From Okapia johnstoni (lineage: Eukaryota > Chordata > Mammalia > Artiodactyla > Giraffidae), in contig CM044316.1 of the NCBI GenBank assembly GCA_024291935.2, positions 74,168,501 to 74,232,500 of the forward strand: DNA of 64,000 nucleotides. Direction: 5' to 3'. The notes under the pieces were generated by a model. That model was not told the origin of the DNA and ran no database searches. It saw only the letters and a list, made by a program, of their open reading frames with translations. This document shows positions 36,323 to 47,813 of the stretch, in pieces. Position 1 is the stretch's first letter. Each line of letters opens with the position of its first letter. The position numbers were made by a program, and so were the translations under genes.

Positions 36323-37176
36323 AACTTTTCAACTTATTAAAGAAGAAGGAACACAAATAAGAGAATGTGAGGAAGGAAAGAAAGGAGGAAGGAAGAAAGT
36401 TTGCATTTTCCTGTCTTAAATGAGAGGAAGGCAAAAGAGGAAAGAATTTATTAGACTAGCTTTCTTGGTAATTCAGTATGAGTCATGAAAAAAAAATACC
36501 TGCAGGAAGCCAGAATCAGCAAATTGAAAATAAAGGCACACAGCATGTTAGGGAGAACAGAACAGATACTAACTACAAACATATATTGAATTTCCATAGA
36601 ATAATTAGCTGGAACCTTATAAATCACCAGCTAATTCAACCATATCATGGAATTCCCAAGTATTTTTTGACTATATTATTTCTACCTGTGAAGAATATCC
36701 ATCAAGTTAATATTAACTGAAGCCCATTTACATGACATTAAGTGATAATTGCTGCACATATTATGGGGCCCCTGATAGACAATCACCTGTTCTTTATAGA
36801 GTCTAATAAAAGACATAGATAAGTTGACAGGTAGTTACCACAGCATGTTAGGTCTATGAGAAGAGAAACTCCTGGTGCCAAAGGATCACGAGAGAGCAGC
36901 ACCAAACTCTGCCCTGTGAGTTAGGAAGCTCTCCCAGGACAAGTGATCTTCAATTCAAAACAAGAGGATTAATGGAAAGCAGCCAGGTAAAGGGATGGCC
37001 CAGAGATTCCCTGCAGAGAGAACACAAGTGCAAATGTAGGGAGCAGAGCCAGAGCCCTGCTTAAGAAACAGGATGAAACTCATTTTAGCTAGATAGAAGT
37101 GAGAGAACAGAAATGCCAAGAGGCAAGGCTGAAGAATAGGCGTTGCCCAGGGTGTGCATTGTCTTTAAGACACTCC
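36323..37176. other. Intronic sequence, possible L2 body
   Basis: A GA-rich patch lies at about 36367-36402. From about 36830 onward the sequence is probably the outer part of the minus-strand L2 that continues after the SINE. No gene. Confidence 0.4.
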
Positions 37177-37189
37177 TAAGGAGTCTGGG

Positions 37190-37390
37190 ATTTCCCTGGT
37201 GGCTCAGATGGTAAAGCATCTGCCTGCAATGCAGGAGATCTGGGTTCAATCCCTGGGTTGGGAAGATCTGGAGAAGAAAATGGCCACCCACTCCAGTATT
37301 TTTGCCTGGAAATCCCATGGACGGAGGAACATGGTCAGCTACAGTCCATGGGGTTGCAGAGTTGGACACAACTGAGCGACTACACTTTCT
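37190..37390 (+). mobile_element. Bov-tA SINE with 13-bp TSD
   Basis: Head 'atttccctggtggctcagat' to tail 'acacaactgagcgactac'. The direct repeat taaggagtctggg / taaggaggctggg (12 of 13 identical) lies at 37177-37189 and 37391-37403. It is inserted in an old L2. Confidence 0.93.
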
Positions 37391-37403
37391 TAAGGAGGCT
37401 GGG

Positions 37404-37990
37404 CATTTCTGAGTATAAAGGACAGCCATTAAGGGGTCTAATCAGAAGGGTGACATAATTCACCCTGGAAGCAATGTGGAGAACAGATTACAAGAGGTAA
37501 AGTCTAAGGATGACAGACCAGTAAGGAAGTGGCAAATTTTAGTCTGGCACAAGGGACTGCTGACTTGCCTTGGAGTACTAAATAGTAAACGGAGACAAGT
37601 GGATCCCAAAAGACATATGGAGAGAGGAAATTCATAGAGCCAATGAGATGGCTGAAAAGAAAGAGAGAACTAAGGATGAAACTCATATTAAAATTTAACT
37701 AAAAACTCTGCCTTTCATTTTGATAGAAAACATGGTCTAAGGAGCAAGTTTGGTGATGATGATGAAGGGGAGTGAAGATTTCTGTTTTGGAAATGCTTGG
37801 ATGAAAATATCTATAGCTATCCACTTGGAGATATTTAGTGAGAAGATAATTTTATGGATTTGAACCTGTGGAGAAAGATTCAGTTTAGAGATCGAGAAGT
37901 TAGCATAAAGTTGATCTTTTAAATCATGGAAATACAAACACAAATTCTCAGAGGTGTTTCTGGAAACATAATCCAGAAGTAGATACATGG
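37404..37990 (-). mobile_element. L2 LINE remnant
   Basis: The complement of L2 sequence: 'ggtctaatcagaagggtgac', 'gatgacagaccagtaaggaa', 'tatccacttggagatattta'. Confidence 0.55.
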
Positions 37991-38242
37991 TTCTACCTTG
38001 TAAACTCTCTTAAGTTTGGAATCATTTCAACTTATTCACCAAATTCTCCTCATGCCAAAGATTGGTGTCTGATCATTTTATTCAAATAAAATGCTATCCA
38101 AATGAAAACTGCATGGGATAGAGTTTGAAATGTATTTAAAACGGCATAAAACTGATAGTGTTTTGGAACTGATGGGAAGCAGCCATCAGAAAAGAAATTA
38201 AAGGGACAGTAGAGAAGGAAATGCTCAGAAGGGTTTGAAAAT

Positions 38243-38335
38243 CACTCAGTTGTGTCTGACTCTTTGCGACCCCATGGACTATTCAGTCCATGGAAATCTT
38301 CAGGTCAGAAGACTGGAGTGGGTAGCCTATCCCTT
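38243..38335 (-). mobile_element. Bov-tA SINE, tail half (split by BovB)
   Basis: It reads 'cactcagttgtgtctgactc' to 'gagtgggtagcctatccctt'. The SINE resumes at 41055. The last 12 bases (38324-38335) form the TSD of the intervening BovB. Confidence 0.9.
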
Positions 38336-38346
38336 GGCAAAACTCT

Positions 38347-38790
38347 CTTGTGTTGTTGGAATAGGGTGTTTGCTATGACCAGTGCGTTCTCTTGGCAAAA
38401 CTCTATTAGCCTTTGCCCTGCTTCATTCTGTACTCCAAGGCCAAATTTGCCTGTTACGCCAGGTGTTTCTTGACTTCCTACTTTTGCATTCCAGTCCCCT
38501 ATAATGAAAAGGACATCTTTTTTGGGTGTTCGTTCTAGAAGGTCTTGTAGGTCTTCATAGAACCGTTCAACTTCAGCTTCTTCGGCGTTACTGGTCGGGG
38601 CATAGACTTGGATTACTGTGATATTGAATGGTTTGCCTTGGAAATGAACAGAGATCATTCTATCGTTTTTGAGATTGCATCCAAGTACTGCCTTTAGGAC
38701 TCTTTTGTTGACCATGATGGCTACTCCATGTCTTCTAAGGGATTCTTGCCCACAGTAGTAGATATAGTGGTCATCTGAGTTAGAGAAGAC
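38347..38790 (-). pseudogene. BovB apurinic-type endonuclease fragment (inverted)
   Basis: The APE-like endonuclease nicks target DNA to prime reverse transcription. The minus-strand open frame shows the late blocks of the fold: HGVAIMVNKR, VYAPTSNAEE and the catalytic-site-like FIIGDWNAKVG. The N-terminal part with the first metal-binding residues is absent because of 5' truncation. Physical inversion separates it from its RT, so this cannot be a working ORF. Confidence 0.88.
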
Positions 38791-39128
38791 TCTACACGTG
38801 GATATCACCAGATGGTCAACACTGAAGTCAGATTGATTATATTCTTTGCAGCCAAAGATGGAGAAGCTCTATACAGTCAGCAAAAACAAGACCGGGAGCA
38901 GACTGTGGCTCAGATCATGAACTGCTTATTGCCAAATTCAGACTTAAACTGAAGAAAGTAGGGAAAAGCACTAGTCCATTCAGGTATGACCTAGATCAAA
39001 TCCCTTATGAGTATACAGTAGAAGTGACAAATAGATTTAAGGGACTAGATCTGATAGACAGAGTGCCTGATGAACTATGGACAGAGGTTCGTGACATTGT
39101 ATAGGAGACAGGGATCAAGACAATCCCC

Positions 39129-40949
39129 ATGGAAAAGAAATGTAAAAAAGCAAAATGGCTGTCTGAGGAGGCCTTACAGAGAGCTGGGAAGAGAAGAAAA
39201 GCGAAAAGCAAAGGAGAAAAGGAAAGATATTCCCATCTGAGTGCAGAGTTCCAAAGAATAGCAAGGAGAGATAAGAAAGCCTTCCTCAGCGATCAGTGCA
39301 AAGAAATAGAGGAAAACAACAGATTGGGAAAGACTAGAGACCTCTTCAAGAAAATTAGAGATACCAAAGGAATATTTCATGCAAAGATAGGCGCGATACA
39401 GGACAGAAATGGTATGGACCTAACAGAAGCAGAAGAGATTAAGAAGAGGTGGCAAGAATACACAGAAGAACTGTACAAAAAAGATCTTCATGACCCAGAT
39501 AATATCAAGGGTGTGATCACTCACCTAGAGCCAGACATCCTGGAATGTGAAGTCAAGTGGGCCTTAGAAAGCATCACTACGAACAAAGCTAGTGGAGGTG
39601 ATGGAATTCCAGTTGAGCTATTTCAAATCCTCAAAGGTGCTGCTGTGAAAGTGCTGCACTTGATATGCCAGCAAATTTGGAAAACTCAGCAGTGGTCACA
39701 GGACTGGAAAAGGTCAGTTTTCGTTCCAACCCCAAAGAAAGGCAATGCCAACGAATGCTCAAACTACCGCACAATTGCACTCATCTCACATGCTAGTAAA
39801 GTAATGCTCAAAATTCTTCAAGCCAGGCTTCAGCAACACATGAACCATGAACTTCCAGATGTTCAAGCTGGTTTTAGAAAAGGCAGAGGAACCAGAGATC
39901 AAATTGCCAATATCCGCTGGATCATCGAAAAAGCAAGAGAGTTCCAGAAAAACATCTATTTCTGCTTTATTGACCACGCCAAAGCCTTTGACTGTGTCGA
40001 TCACAATAAATTGTGGACAATTCTGGAAGAGATGGGAATACCAGACCATCTGACCTGTCTCTTGAGAAACCTGTATGCAGGTCAGGAAGCAACAGTTAGA
40101 ACCGGACATGGAACAACAGACTGGTTCCAAATAGGAAAAGGAGTACGTCAAGGCTGTATATTGTCACCCTGCTTATTTAACTTATATGCAGAGTACATCA
40201 TGAGAAATGCTGGGCTGGAAGAAACACAAGCTGGAATCAAGATTGCCGGGAGAAATATCAGTAACCTCAGATATGTGGATGACACCACCGTTATGGCAGA
40301 AAGTGAAGAAGAACTAAAGAGCATCTTGATGAAAGTGAAAGAGGAGAGTGAAAAAGTTGGCTTAAAGCTCAACGTTCAGAAAACTAAGATCATGGCATCT
40401 GGGCCCATCACTTCACTGCAGATAGATGGGGAAACAGTGTCAGACTTTATTTTTTGGGGCTCCAAAATCACTGCTGATGGTTATTGCAGCCATGAAATTA
40501 AAAGACGCTTACTCCTTGGAAGGAAGGTTATGGCCAACCTAGATAGCATATTTAAAAGCAGAGACATTACTTTGCCAACAAAAGTCCGTCTAGTCAAGGC
40601 TATGGTTTTTCCAATGGTCATGTATGGATGTGAGAGTTGGACGGTGAAGAAAGCTGAGTGCCGACGAATTGATGCTTTTGAACTGTGGTGTTGGAGAAGA
40701 CTCTTGAGAGTCCCTTGGACTGCAAGGAGATCCAATCAATCCATCCTAAAAGAGATCAATCCTGGGTGTTCATTGGAAGGTCTGATGTTGAAGCTGAAAC
40801 TCCAATACTTTGGCCACCTCATGCGAGGAGTTGACTCATTGGAAAAGACCCTAATGCTGGGAAGGATTGGGGGCAGGAGGAGAAGGGGACGACAGAGGAT
40901 GAGATGGCTGGATGGCATCACCGACTCAATGGACACGGGTTTGGGTTGA
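39129..40949 (+). pseudogene. BovB reverse transcriptase frame, 606 codons open
   Basis: The longest open frame in the window. It starts at an internal ATG. The same frame continues upstream to about 38790 but carries stops at 38823-38825 (TGA) and 39102-39104 (TAG). Visible RT blocks include FIDHAKAFDCVDHNK, RQGCILSPCLFNLYAEY and the catalytic LRYVDD (about residue 385), where most BovB copies have YADD. Downstream come the C-terminal SEKVGLKLNVQKTK and [15 protein letters not shown] stretches. A TGA at 40947-40949 ends it a few dozen codons before the element's tail. Without sense endonuclease the copy is defective. Codon content is that of a repeat, not a host gene. Confidence 0.92.
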
Positions 40950-41054
40950 CTCCGGGAGTTGGTGATGGACAGAGAGGCATGGCGTGCTGCACTTCATGGG
41001 GTCGCAAAGAGTCAGACACGACTGAGCGACTGAACTGAACTGAGCCTATCCCTT

Positions 41055-41145
41055 CTCCAGCGGATCTTCCCAAACCAGGAATCGAACCGCGGTCTCCTGC
41101 ATTGCAGGTGGATTCTTTACCAACCGAGCTATGAGGGAACACTGT
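41055..41145 (-). mobile_element. Bov-tA SINE, head half (continuation of 38243-38335)
   Basis: It reads 'tctccagcggatcttcccaa' to 'ccgagctatgagggaac', the tRNA-derived head on the minus strand. Joined across the BovB, the two halves make one ordinary Bov-tA. Confidence 0.9.
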
Positions 41146-42839
41146 GAAGGATGGGTTTCAGATATATGTGGAAGAATCACCTTGGGCACAAGGAGGGTGC
41201 TAATAAAATACAACCTGGATATCTGTATGTTTACAGATGCTTTAGACAAATTGAGGGAGTTTTCTGGTGTCTTCTCTGTGTAGCAGGGCTGCTGAAAATA
41301 TGATGGGGTCATGGGCTTGAGAAGAGTAGAAAGTAAGTAAAATGTACTTGCAGTAAATAGAAGGTTGCTGCCTGGAAAGCATAGAAAAATGCCTGAGGGA
41401 AAGTAGTAGGGCCCAGCTGGGCTTGAGTCAAGAACTGACAGCAGCCACATGTACCCAACCTTGTTATCTGGTTAGAGGACCATAGCTAGTGCTCAGGCAG
41501 GAAGAAGACCCTGACCCAGGATTGTTGTGTTACCAGATAGGTGTGATGGAGGTCAGCAAAACAAAAGATGACACCTGACAGCTTTGGATTTTTTTTAATG
41601 CATAAATAAGATAGCTTATTGTATGTTATGGTCTAAGATTATGTATTTTTCTAATTATGAAAAAATTCTAAACCTAGTGAGTTGTTCTTTCAGAGACTAT
41701 CATAGTTCTTCAGTTGACAGCAAAGGGCAAACTGAAAGAATTTGGCTGCTGTATGTAAATAATGCAGTACATCATGATGATAACACTTAGTCCATCAATC
41801 CTTGTCAAGATCACAAACTCACACTGACTTTACAAAACACTCAGCTGCTACAAAGAAGATGAAATCCAGTGCCATATGCAATGGTGGAAGATTCACATTG
41901 CCTTCTTTTTTAGACTTTAGACTGTGAATTATTTCGTTTCTAAATGTAAAGCTGCACAGCCACAATATAAACATAATCTCCAAAGAAAATGAGTAGAAAA
42001 ACAAATTGGCTATATTGATCACTTATTAAGCATAGCAACTCAAGAAACAACAGGACATTTTATCAATCATTACATAACCCATTTAATTATGTTTTTCAGG
42101 TAGAAAGGGTATGTCATGCTAAAATTAGAGAAAAAATTAGCAAAGTCTAATTTTGTGTTTTATTTAGAATCTTCTTTTTAAAAGTCTTAATGTAAGACAG
42201 CAGTAAAATGACAGTTTCAAACTCCAGCATGCAAAAGTTGAAGCAATATATTTCACTGTTTTAAGGGCAGCCCCGACTCTTTACTGCTAGAATGTTTAAA
42301 GCAGTCAATCATTTCATTAAATAACATGTTTATAAACTGTGCCACTGAACCTGACTATATGTGTTCCTCTATTTGGTGCGTGGAGGAAAGAAATAACAAA
42401 AATTAAAACTAGTCCTTTTTCAGCTAAAAATAAGCAATAGAGACATCTATCTAATTTACAGAATGTAAGTCATATTTTACAAGTCTGATTTAGATCTTGA
42501 TTAAATTTTATAAAATGTGAATGATTTCATATTTATCTTTTACAGTAATATTTTCACATGAAAGCAACACTTGATAGAATAGCTGCCGAATGCTCTAATT
42601 TCAGGTAATCTCTAACATTTCAGAATTTATATCGTTTATCCAAAGATAAAACAATTTTAGAAGAAACATAAATTACTTTGATAGGCCACTCTCCATAGAT
42701 AGCTTCCTGATAAACAATTTGCTGTATTTGCTTGCTTGCTTCAGTTTTCATACTTCATATATCCTTTGATTTTATCATTACATAATTCAGCCAATGTTAG
42801 AACACTTCATTATTGTATAGAAATATTAGTTAATATTTT
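41146..42839. other. AT-rich intron, no gene seen
   Basis: A 134-codon minus-strand open frame (41046-41450) overlaps the SINE and shows no domain. I see no young repeat after 41146. Confidence 0.45.
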
Positions 42840-43010
42840 TGTGCCTATGTACCAAACATTATACTAAGTGCTTTATGGGTATTATATCACTTAATCTTCA
42901 TAATATGCCTATGATAAATTTTGCTGATATTGTTAATAAGCCTCATTTTATTTATGAAAAACTGAAATTTACTGAAGTTCCAGAATGTAAAGGCATAGAA
43001 TAACAAGGGC
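42840..43010 (+). mobile_element. MIR SINE
   Basis: Ordered MIR features: 'ccaaacattatactaagtgc', 'tatcacttaatcttcataat', 'cattttatttatgaaaaact'. Confidence 0.65.
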
Positions 43011-43905
43011 AAAATGAAATTCACATGTAGTCAGCATGGCTGCAGAAATAAGAAACTATACATGTTGGAATGATTTCCCTTGCCCCTGTTTTCCTTCACC
43101 TGTCTATTTGTTGCTTCAAGTTCTTTCTTTTTTAAAAGTCCTTTTCATTCTCTGACTAGAGGTCAATTATTTAGTATTATTATGTCTTGCCTACCTTCTC
43201 ATCCTTGGATAATTTCAGCCTCTTGGAAAATTAAGTGGAGGAACAACATATGAATCATTGTTTGAGTCAATGATAGCAAGTACTAGAATAATACCTGGTT
43301 CATAGTAGGATATATACACACACACACAAATATATGCATATATATGGGGAAAGAGTATCATATTCACATTTGAATAAACTTATACATAAGTTCTATTAGC
43401 ACAAGAAATACAATGATGACAATTTTTTAAAAATAATAAAACCCTTGCAATAGAAATAAAGCTTTTAGAAAACCGAGGTAGCATATCCCACCAGCAATTT
43501 GGCTAGAAAGAGGTAAAATCCAGGTAACATTTCACACACTGATATCACTGTCATTCTGTTGTTGCAGTCTATACTGTATACAAACATGAACATAAAGTTT
43601 TTTTTCCTTAGACTTTATGTTAATAATAACAACACTTCATTTTATTGATCACTTGTGATCCAAGCACCTTCATTTTTAGAAAAAAATCAAAACAATTGCC
43701 TATATTCAGAGCATGTGAATTCTGGCAACAGAATTAAATCAAGACCCTGAACTATTAATTACCACTTTTTAGCATTATGTGAAAATTCAATATTTTTCCT
43801 AATTCTAAAAACAGTATTTGTTCTAGAAAAAAAAATGGATAGCCACATGCAAAACAGGGAACCTGGATCCCTTCTCTGCATTTCATTCTTGAGCCCTAGC
43901 AGTAG
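43011..43905. other. AT-rich intron
   Basis: A short CA-rich patch lies at about 43314-43326. No gene or clear repeat. Confidence 0.45.
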
Positions 43906-43913
43906 CCACTGTT

Positions 43914-44116
43914 GTGAAGTTCACTCAGTCGTATCCAACTTTTTGCGACCCCTTGGACTGTAGCCCGCCAGGCTCCTCTGTCCATGGAATTCTCCAAGCA
44001 AGAATACTGGAGTGGGTTGCCATTCCCTTCTCCAGGGGATCTTCCCAACCCGGGGATCAAACCCAGGTCTCCAGCATTGCAGGCGGATTCTTTACCATCC
44101 TAGCCACCAGGAACGC
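43914..44116 (-). mobile_element. Bov-tA SINE with 8-bp TSD
   Basis: A full minus copy. The direct repeat ccactgtt lies at 43906-43913 and 44117-44124. Confidence 0.93.
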
Positions 44117-44124
44117 CCACTGTT

Positions 44125-45540
44125 AGCTCATTCTTTTGTATCCTTTCTGAAATTTACAAACCAGTACTCTTATGTTTGTTTTACACAAATAAACATAAAT
44201 GGTGCTTATACTGGGAATATAACCTTAAAGTAAGTGTTTGCTTCAGAAAATTTTATTGATATTGACTAATATCCTTTCAATAATATTATCCCAATCTAGA
44301 ATATCACTAATAGTATATTACCCTTCTTTAAGGTTCATGTCATTGGGCTGAGACTGTTTACAAATTAACCTACATTATCATAAGCATTATATATATATGC
44401 TTTCCATTTCTCCTTAATATGAGCAGTTTAGAACTTAGTTCCAACAAGATAAAAACTCTCAGTTTTGTTACCTGAGAAGAAAAAATAAAGGATGATCTGC
44501 TTAACTGTATAACTAATCCAAAAGATACACAAACATGGAGACTCTTTAATTCTATTCTGAATGTGGGCCACAAAGTGAGATTGTTGTTGGCAATTTTTTT
44601 CCCAGACCCAGGGTTAGGAAACTCAAGAGGCACGTCAGTACACACTAAAGGGTCTTCAAAAGACCTACATTCCATCCTTACCCTGTTATCCCTAACCTTG
44701 AGGTTGAACTAACTCTTTACAGGAGATCATTAAAATTTGTAAGCATGGAGTCAATACATAAATGCTGTTGGATCATATCAAATTCCTGTATTAAATGAAA
44801 AAGCAGGAAATATTCTATAAGTTCTTTCGAGAGTTGGAGAGAAGGAAAGACAGATCTGGAAAGGTATATGCAAAGAGATCAAGAATAGTCATCTCTAGAT
44901 AGGGAGTAATCAGAATATTTAAATATTCTTCATCGGGTTTATCTTTATTTTGTACTGTTTCCTAAAATTTTGTGCTGTGTTTTTTTGAAATAAGAAAAAA
45001 ATCTACTTAAAAAATTCATAACATTTAAAAATCCAATTAGCAGCTAGGTAGAAACAGAAAGGATAACTACCAATGTTGAACTGAAAGAAACAGAGGTTAG
45101 TGAGCATTATGATGGTCATTACGATGTTTAGTAAGCATATTTACTTAGTGCTAAAAATCTGCTCTTTAGGAACTCAGCCTATTCTCATCAACCATATGAC
45201 ATGCATACTGCTATCAACATACTACTACTATTATCAATTACTTTGTGATTAGAAACAAATAGTGAATAAAAAGTAAGGTTAAATAACTCACTTGAGATTC
45301 CACATCTAATATGTAATAACGCCTATACTCAAACCCATGAAATCTGATTTCTTATTCTTTGATCTAGAACCTGACAAGGAATGAAGTAATATCCACAGAG
45401 TAGGCAACCATAAAAATATTATTAAACGTAAGTAATGGTCTAGATCACTTACACAGCCCAATTCTGAAAAAAATATCTTAGGCATTCATTAATTCCTTGA
45501 GTCATTCAATAATGTTTCATCAGGTCCCTGTATAAATTCA
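44125..45540. other. Intronic sequence with a weak MIR
   Basis: A MIR-like block lies at about 45140-45345 ('caaatagtgaataaaaagta', 'aaataactcacttgagattc', 'actcaaacccatg'), too decayed for firm limits. No gene. Confidence 0.4.
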
Positions 45541-45734
45541 GGGCTTCCCTGGTGGCTCAGTTGGTAAAGAATCCGCCTGCAATGTGGGAGACCAGGGTTT
45601 GATCCCTGGGTTGGGAAGATCCCCTGGAGAAGGGAACGGCTACCTACTCCAATATTCTGGCCTGGAGAATTCCATGGGGTATATAGTTATGGGGTCGCAA
45701 AGAGTCGGACGCGACTGAGCGACTTTCACTTCAC
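45541..45734 (+). mobile_element. Bov-tA SINE, well conserved
   Basis: From 'gggcttccctggtggctcag' to 'gcgactgagcgactttcact', with the 'gaattccatggggtatatag' variant tail also seen in the two-headed SINE at 8344. The TSD is unclear. Confidence 0.94.
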
Positions 45735-45796
45735 TATTATATTCAAAGCAGAGGGCTAATTAGTATGAGTTAAACTGCAAACTTATGACACAGTCC

Positions 45797-45998
45797 CGTG
45801 CTGTGCTTAGTCGCCAACTCTTTGTGACCCCATGTACTGTAGCCTGCCAGGGTCCTCTGTCCTTGGGGATTCTCCAGGCAAGAATACTGGAGTGGGTTGC
45901 CATGCCCTCCTCCAAGGTAACTTTCCAATCCAGGTATTGAACCCAGGTCTCCTGCATTGCAGGCAGTTTCTTTACCATCTGAGCCACCAGGGAAGCCC
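45797..45998 (-). mobile_element. Bov-tA SINE with 12-bp TSD
   Basis: A minus copy from 'cgtgctgtgcttagtcgcc' to 'gccaccagggaagccc'. The exact direct repeat atgacacagtcc lies at 45785-45796 and 45999-46010. Internally it lacks some bases between 'gtcgcc' and 'aactctttg'. Confidence 0.95.
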
Positions 45999-46010
45999 AT
46001 GACACAGTCC

Positions 46011-47329
46011 TGGTCTTACCTAATTTATTCTTCAAATTTTACCTAGACAACTTAAAATTCACCTTTTCTGGATCTTCATAAAAGAAGAGAAATAGACAAA
46101 ATTGACTGTCAGAAAGCACCACATTATTAACATGAAATTTGACATGAAATTAGAATGTTCCTTTAACTGTCACTTAAAATAAAAAGGAGACATAGTTTAT
46201 GACAGAAAGAAGACTAATGCTTATGTTCAGAGGATCCCTCATGAATGATTTATACACCTTTGATTTTCCCATGAAGCCACTAGTTACCGATGTAAGCTTA
46301 TAAGCTACTGCGATTTAGTTTACTTCTGGAAAGAGAATCTATTTTATGTTCATTTCAAATCCCTTATCATGTTTCTCACTTTGATTAATATAATTATGTC
46401 TCAAGCTTTTTAATGTAATTACTTAATTACTAAATAAGCCATTTCTAATACTATCGTGAGTTGAGTTCAATTTTAGTAACTTTATTGGCATGATAAAATC
46501 TAGAAGTATTTCCAGGGTCAATACAGACACTCTTCAGGCAAGACATCATAATTCAGAGCAGTCAAAGAAATTACACACTGCATCCTCAATTGAGGAATCA
46601 TTCATATTTGGATACTCCACTACCACCATTTTATCAGAAGATTTTTCTTGGAACTTTCCTTCTTGCTTTAATTTTTTTTTTTTAATTTAGTTTTGTTCTT
46701 TAACAATAAAAGGAAGGAGGAAAAGAGGGAGAGAGGGTGAGAGAGAAAGAGGGAAGGATGGAGAAATAAAGAAAGCCCGAACTACTTAGAATTACTATGG
46801 ATCCTATTGTTTAAGGGCATGGAGTCAAAAAGTTCAAGAAACACCCAAGTGCATGGCAGTGATAATACCTGAAGGGGTGGCTTCTGAGTACAGTGTGACT
46901 CTACCTCTCTTGTCTGCAGTTCTCTCGGCTTTGTTTGTCTCTAGCCCCTGGTCAGGTATCAAAAGGGTCTCTCTTACAGTGAAAAGAAGACAAAAAGCAG
47001 TAATAAGACGTGAAACCCCATGCTATGAGATTCCGAAGAAGAGAATCTCCGAGAAGCACTCTTTGCTAAGAGCAAGAGGATTTCTTTTCAAGAAAATTCC
47101 AGTAGTGGAATTTTCCCCACTGCTTACTGGTCTTAAATGCACACACACAGTACATATTTCTGACTTGATTCCTATATTTAGGGGAACACTTTGTGATGGT
47201 ATCCTTAATCAGAATTCCTGAATCCATCACTCAGTCACAGAAAAGGGGGTCTCTCCTTTTTTTTTTGAACCATCAAGCCCACTTAAGAAAAGGCAGAACA
47301 CGAATATGCTAATAAAGCCCAGCCATACT
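46011..47329. other. Intronic sequence with GA-rich patch
   Basis: A purine-rich low-complexity tract lies at 46708-46776. A 122-codon plus-strand open frame (46853-47221) has no recognisable domain or splice context. No gene called. Confidence 0.45.
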
Positions 47330-47500
47330 TCTGGGGTCAAACTTAGCTTTCCTGTTTACTTGGGCAAGTCACTTAACTTCTTAACATCTGTTTCCACATG
47401 TAAAAAATGGGGATCATCATAATAAGTATCTGACAATGTAGTTGTGAGAACTAAATCAGTTGATATTCATAAAATGCTAAAAAATTATTCAAAAATACTA
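47330..47500 (+). mobile_element. MIR-family SINE
   Basis: 'cttgggcaagtcacttaact', 'aaaatggggatcatcataat', 'tgtgagaactaaatcagttg' follow the MIR order. Confidence 0.75.
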
Positions 47501-47813
47501 ACACTTAACAGGTTGTGCTTTATTTAACAGACTCATAAAATCTATTTGAATAGAGAGAGATATAACATTCCCTGAAAATACTCAAACACACTTTGTTTCA
47601 CAGTTACCTATTAACACAAATTACAAGCCTGGCATTTTTTGAAATTTCTATTTTGACTTCGTAAGGTTTCAATGATAATCCTCACATACAGTGAGTTTTC
47701 ATGGTAAATAGTCTCATGGCACAGCCTTAGTTCAGGCCTCTAAATATTTCCACAAAAGCATCTCCTTATATTCCCAGGTCTTTAGAATGTGGAAAGAGGT
47801 TATATCATCTTGT

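Larger units (their letters stand above)
38336..41042 (+). mobile_element. BovB LINE with inverted 5' segment, nested in a Bov-tA
   Basis: A 2707-bp RTE element. Its left part (to about 38785) is the endonuclease region on the minus strand. From about 38786 it is sense: connector, RT, C-terminal region and the TGAAC tail. The exact 12-bp TSD agcctatccctt lies at 38324-38335 and 41043-41054. The two segments are almost contiguous in BovB order, the hallmark of twin priming. Confidence 0.95.

Noticed and set aside
39129..40949. A possible host gene encoding a 606-residue reverse transcriptase
   Set aside because: It is part of a BovB retrotransposon with TSDs, in-frame upstream stops and a detached, inverted endonuclease; not a domesticated gene on this evidence.
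46853..47221. 122-codon plus-strand open frame
   Set aside because: No recognisable motif, no promoter or splice evidence; its length is plausible by chance in 64 kb read in six frames.
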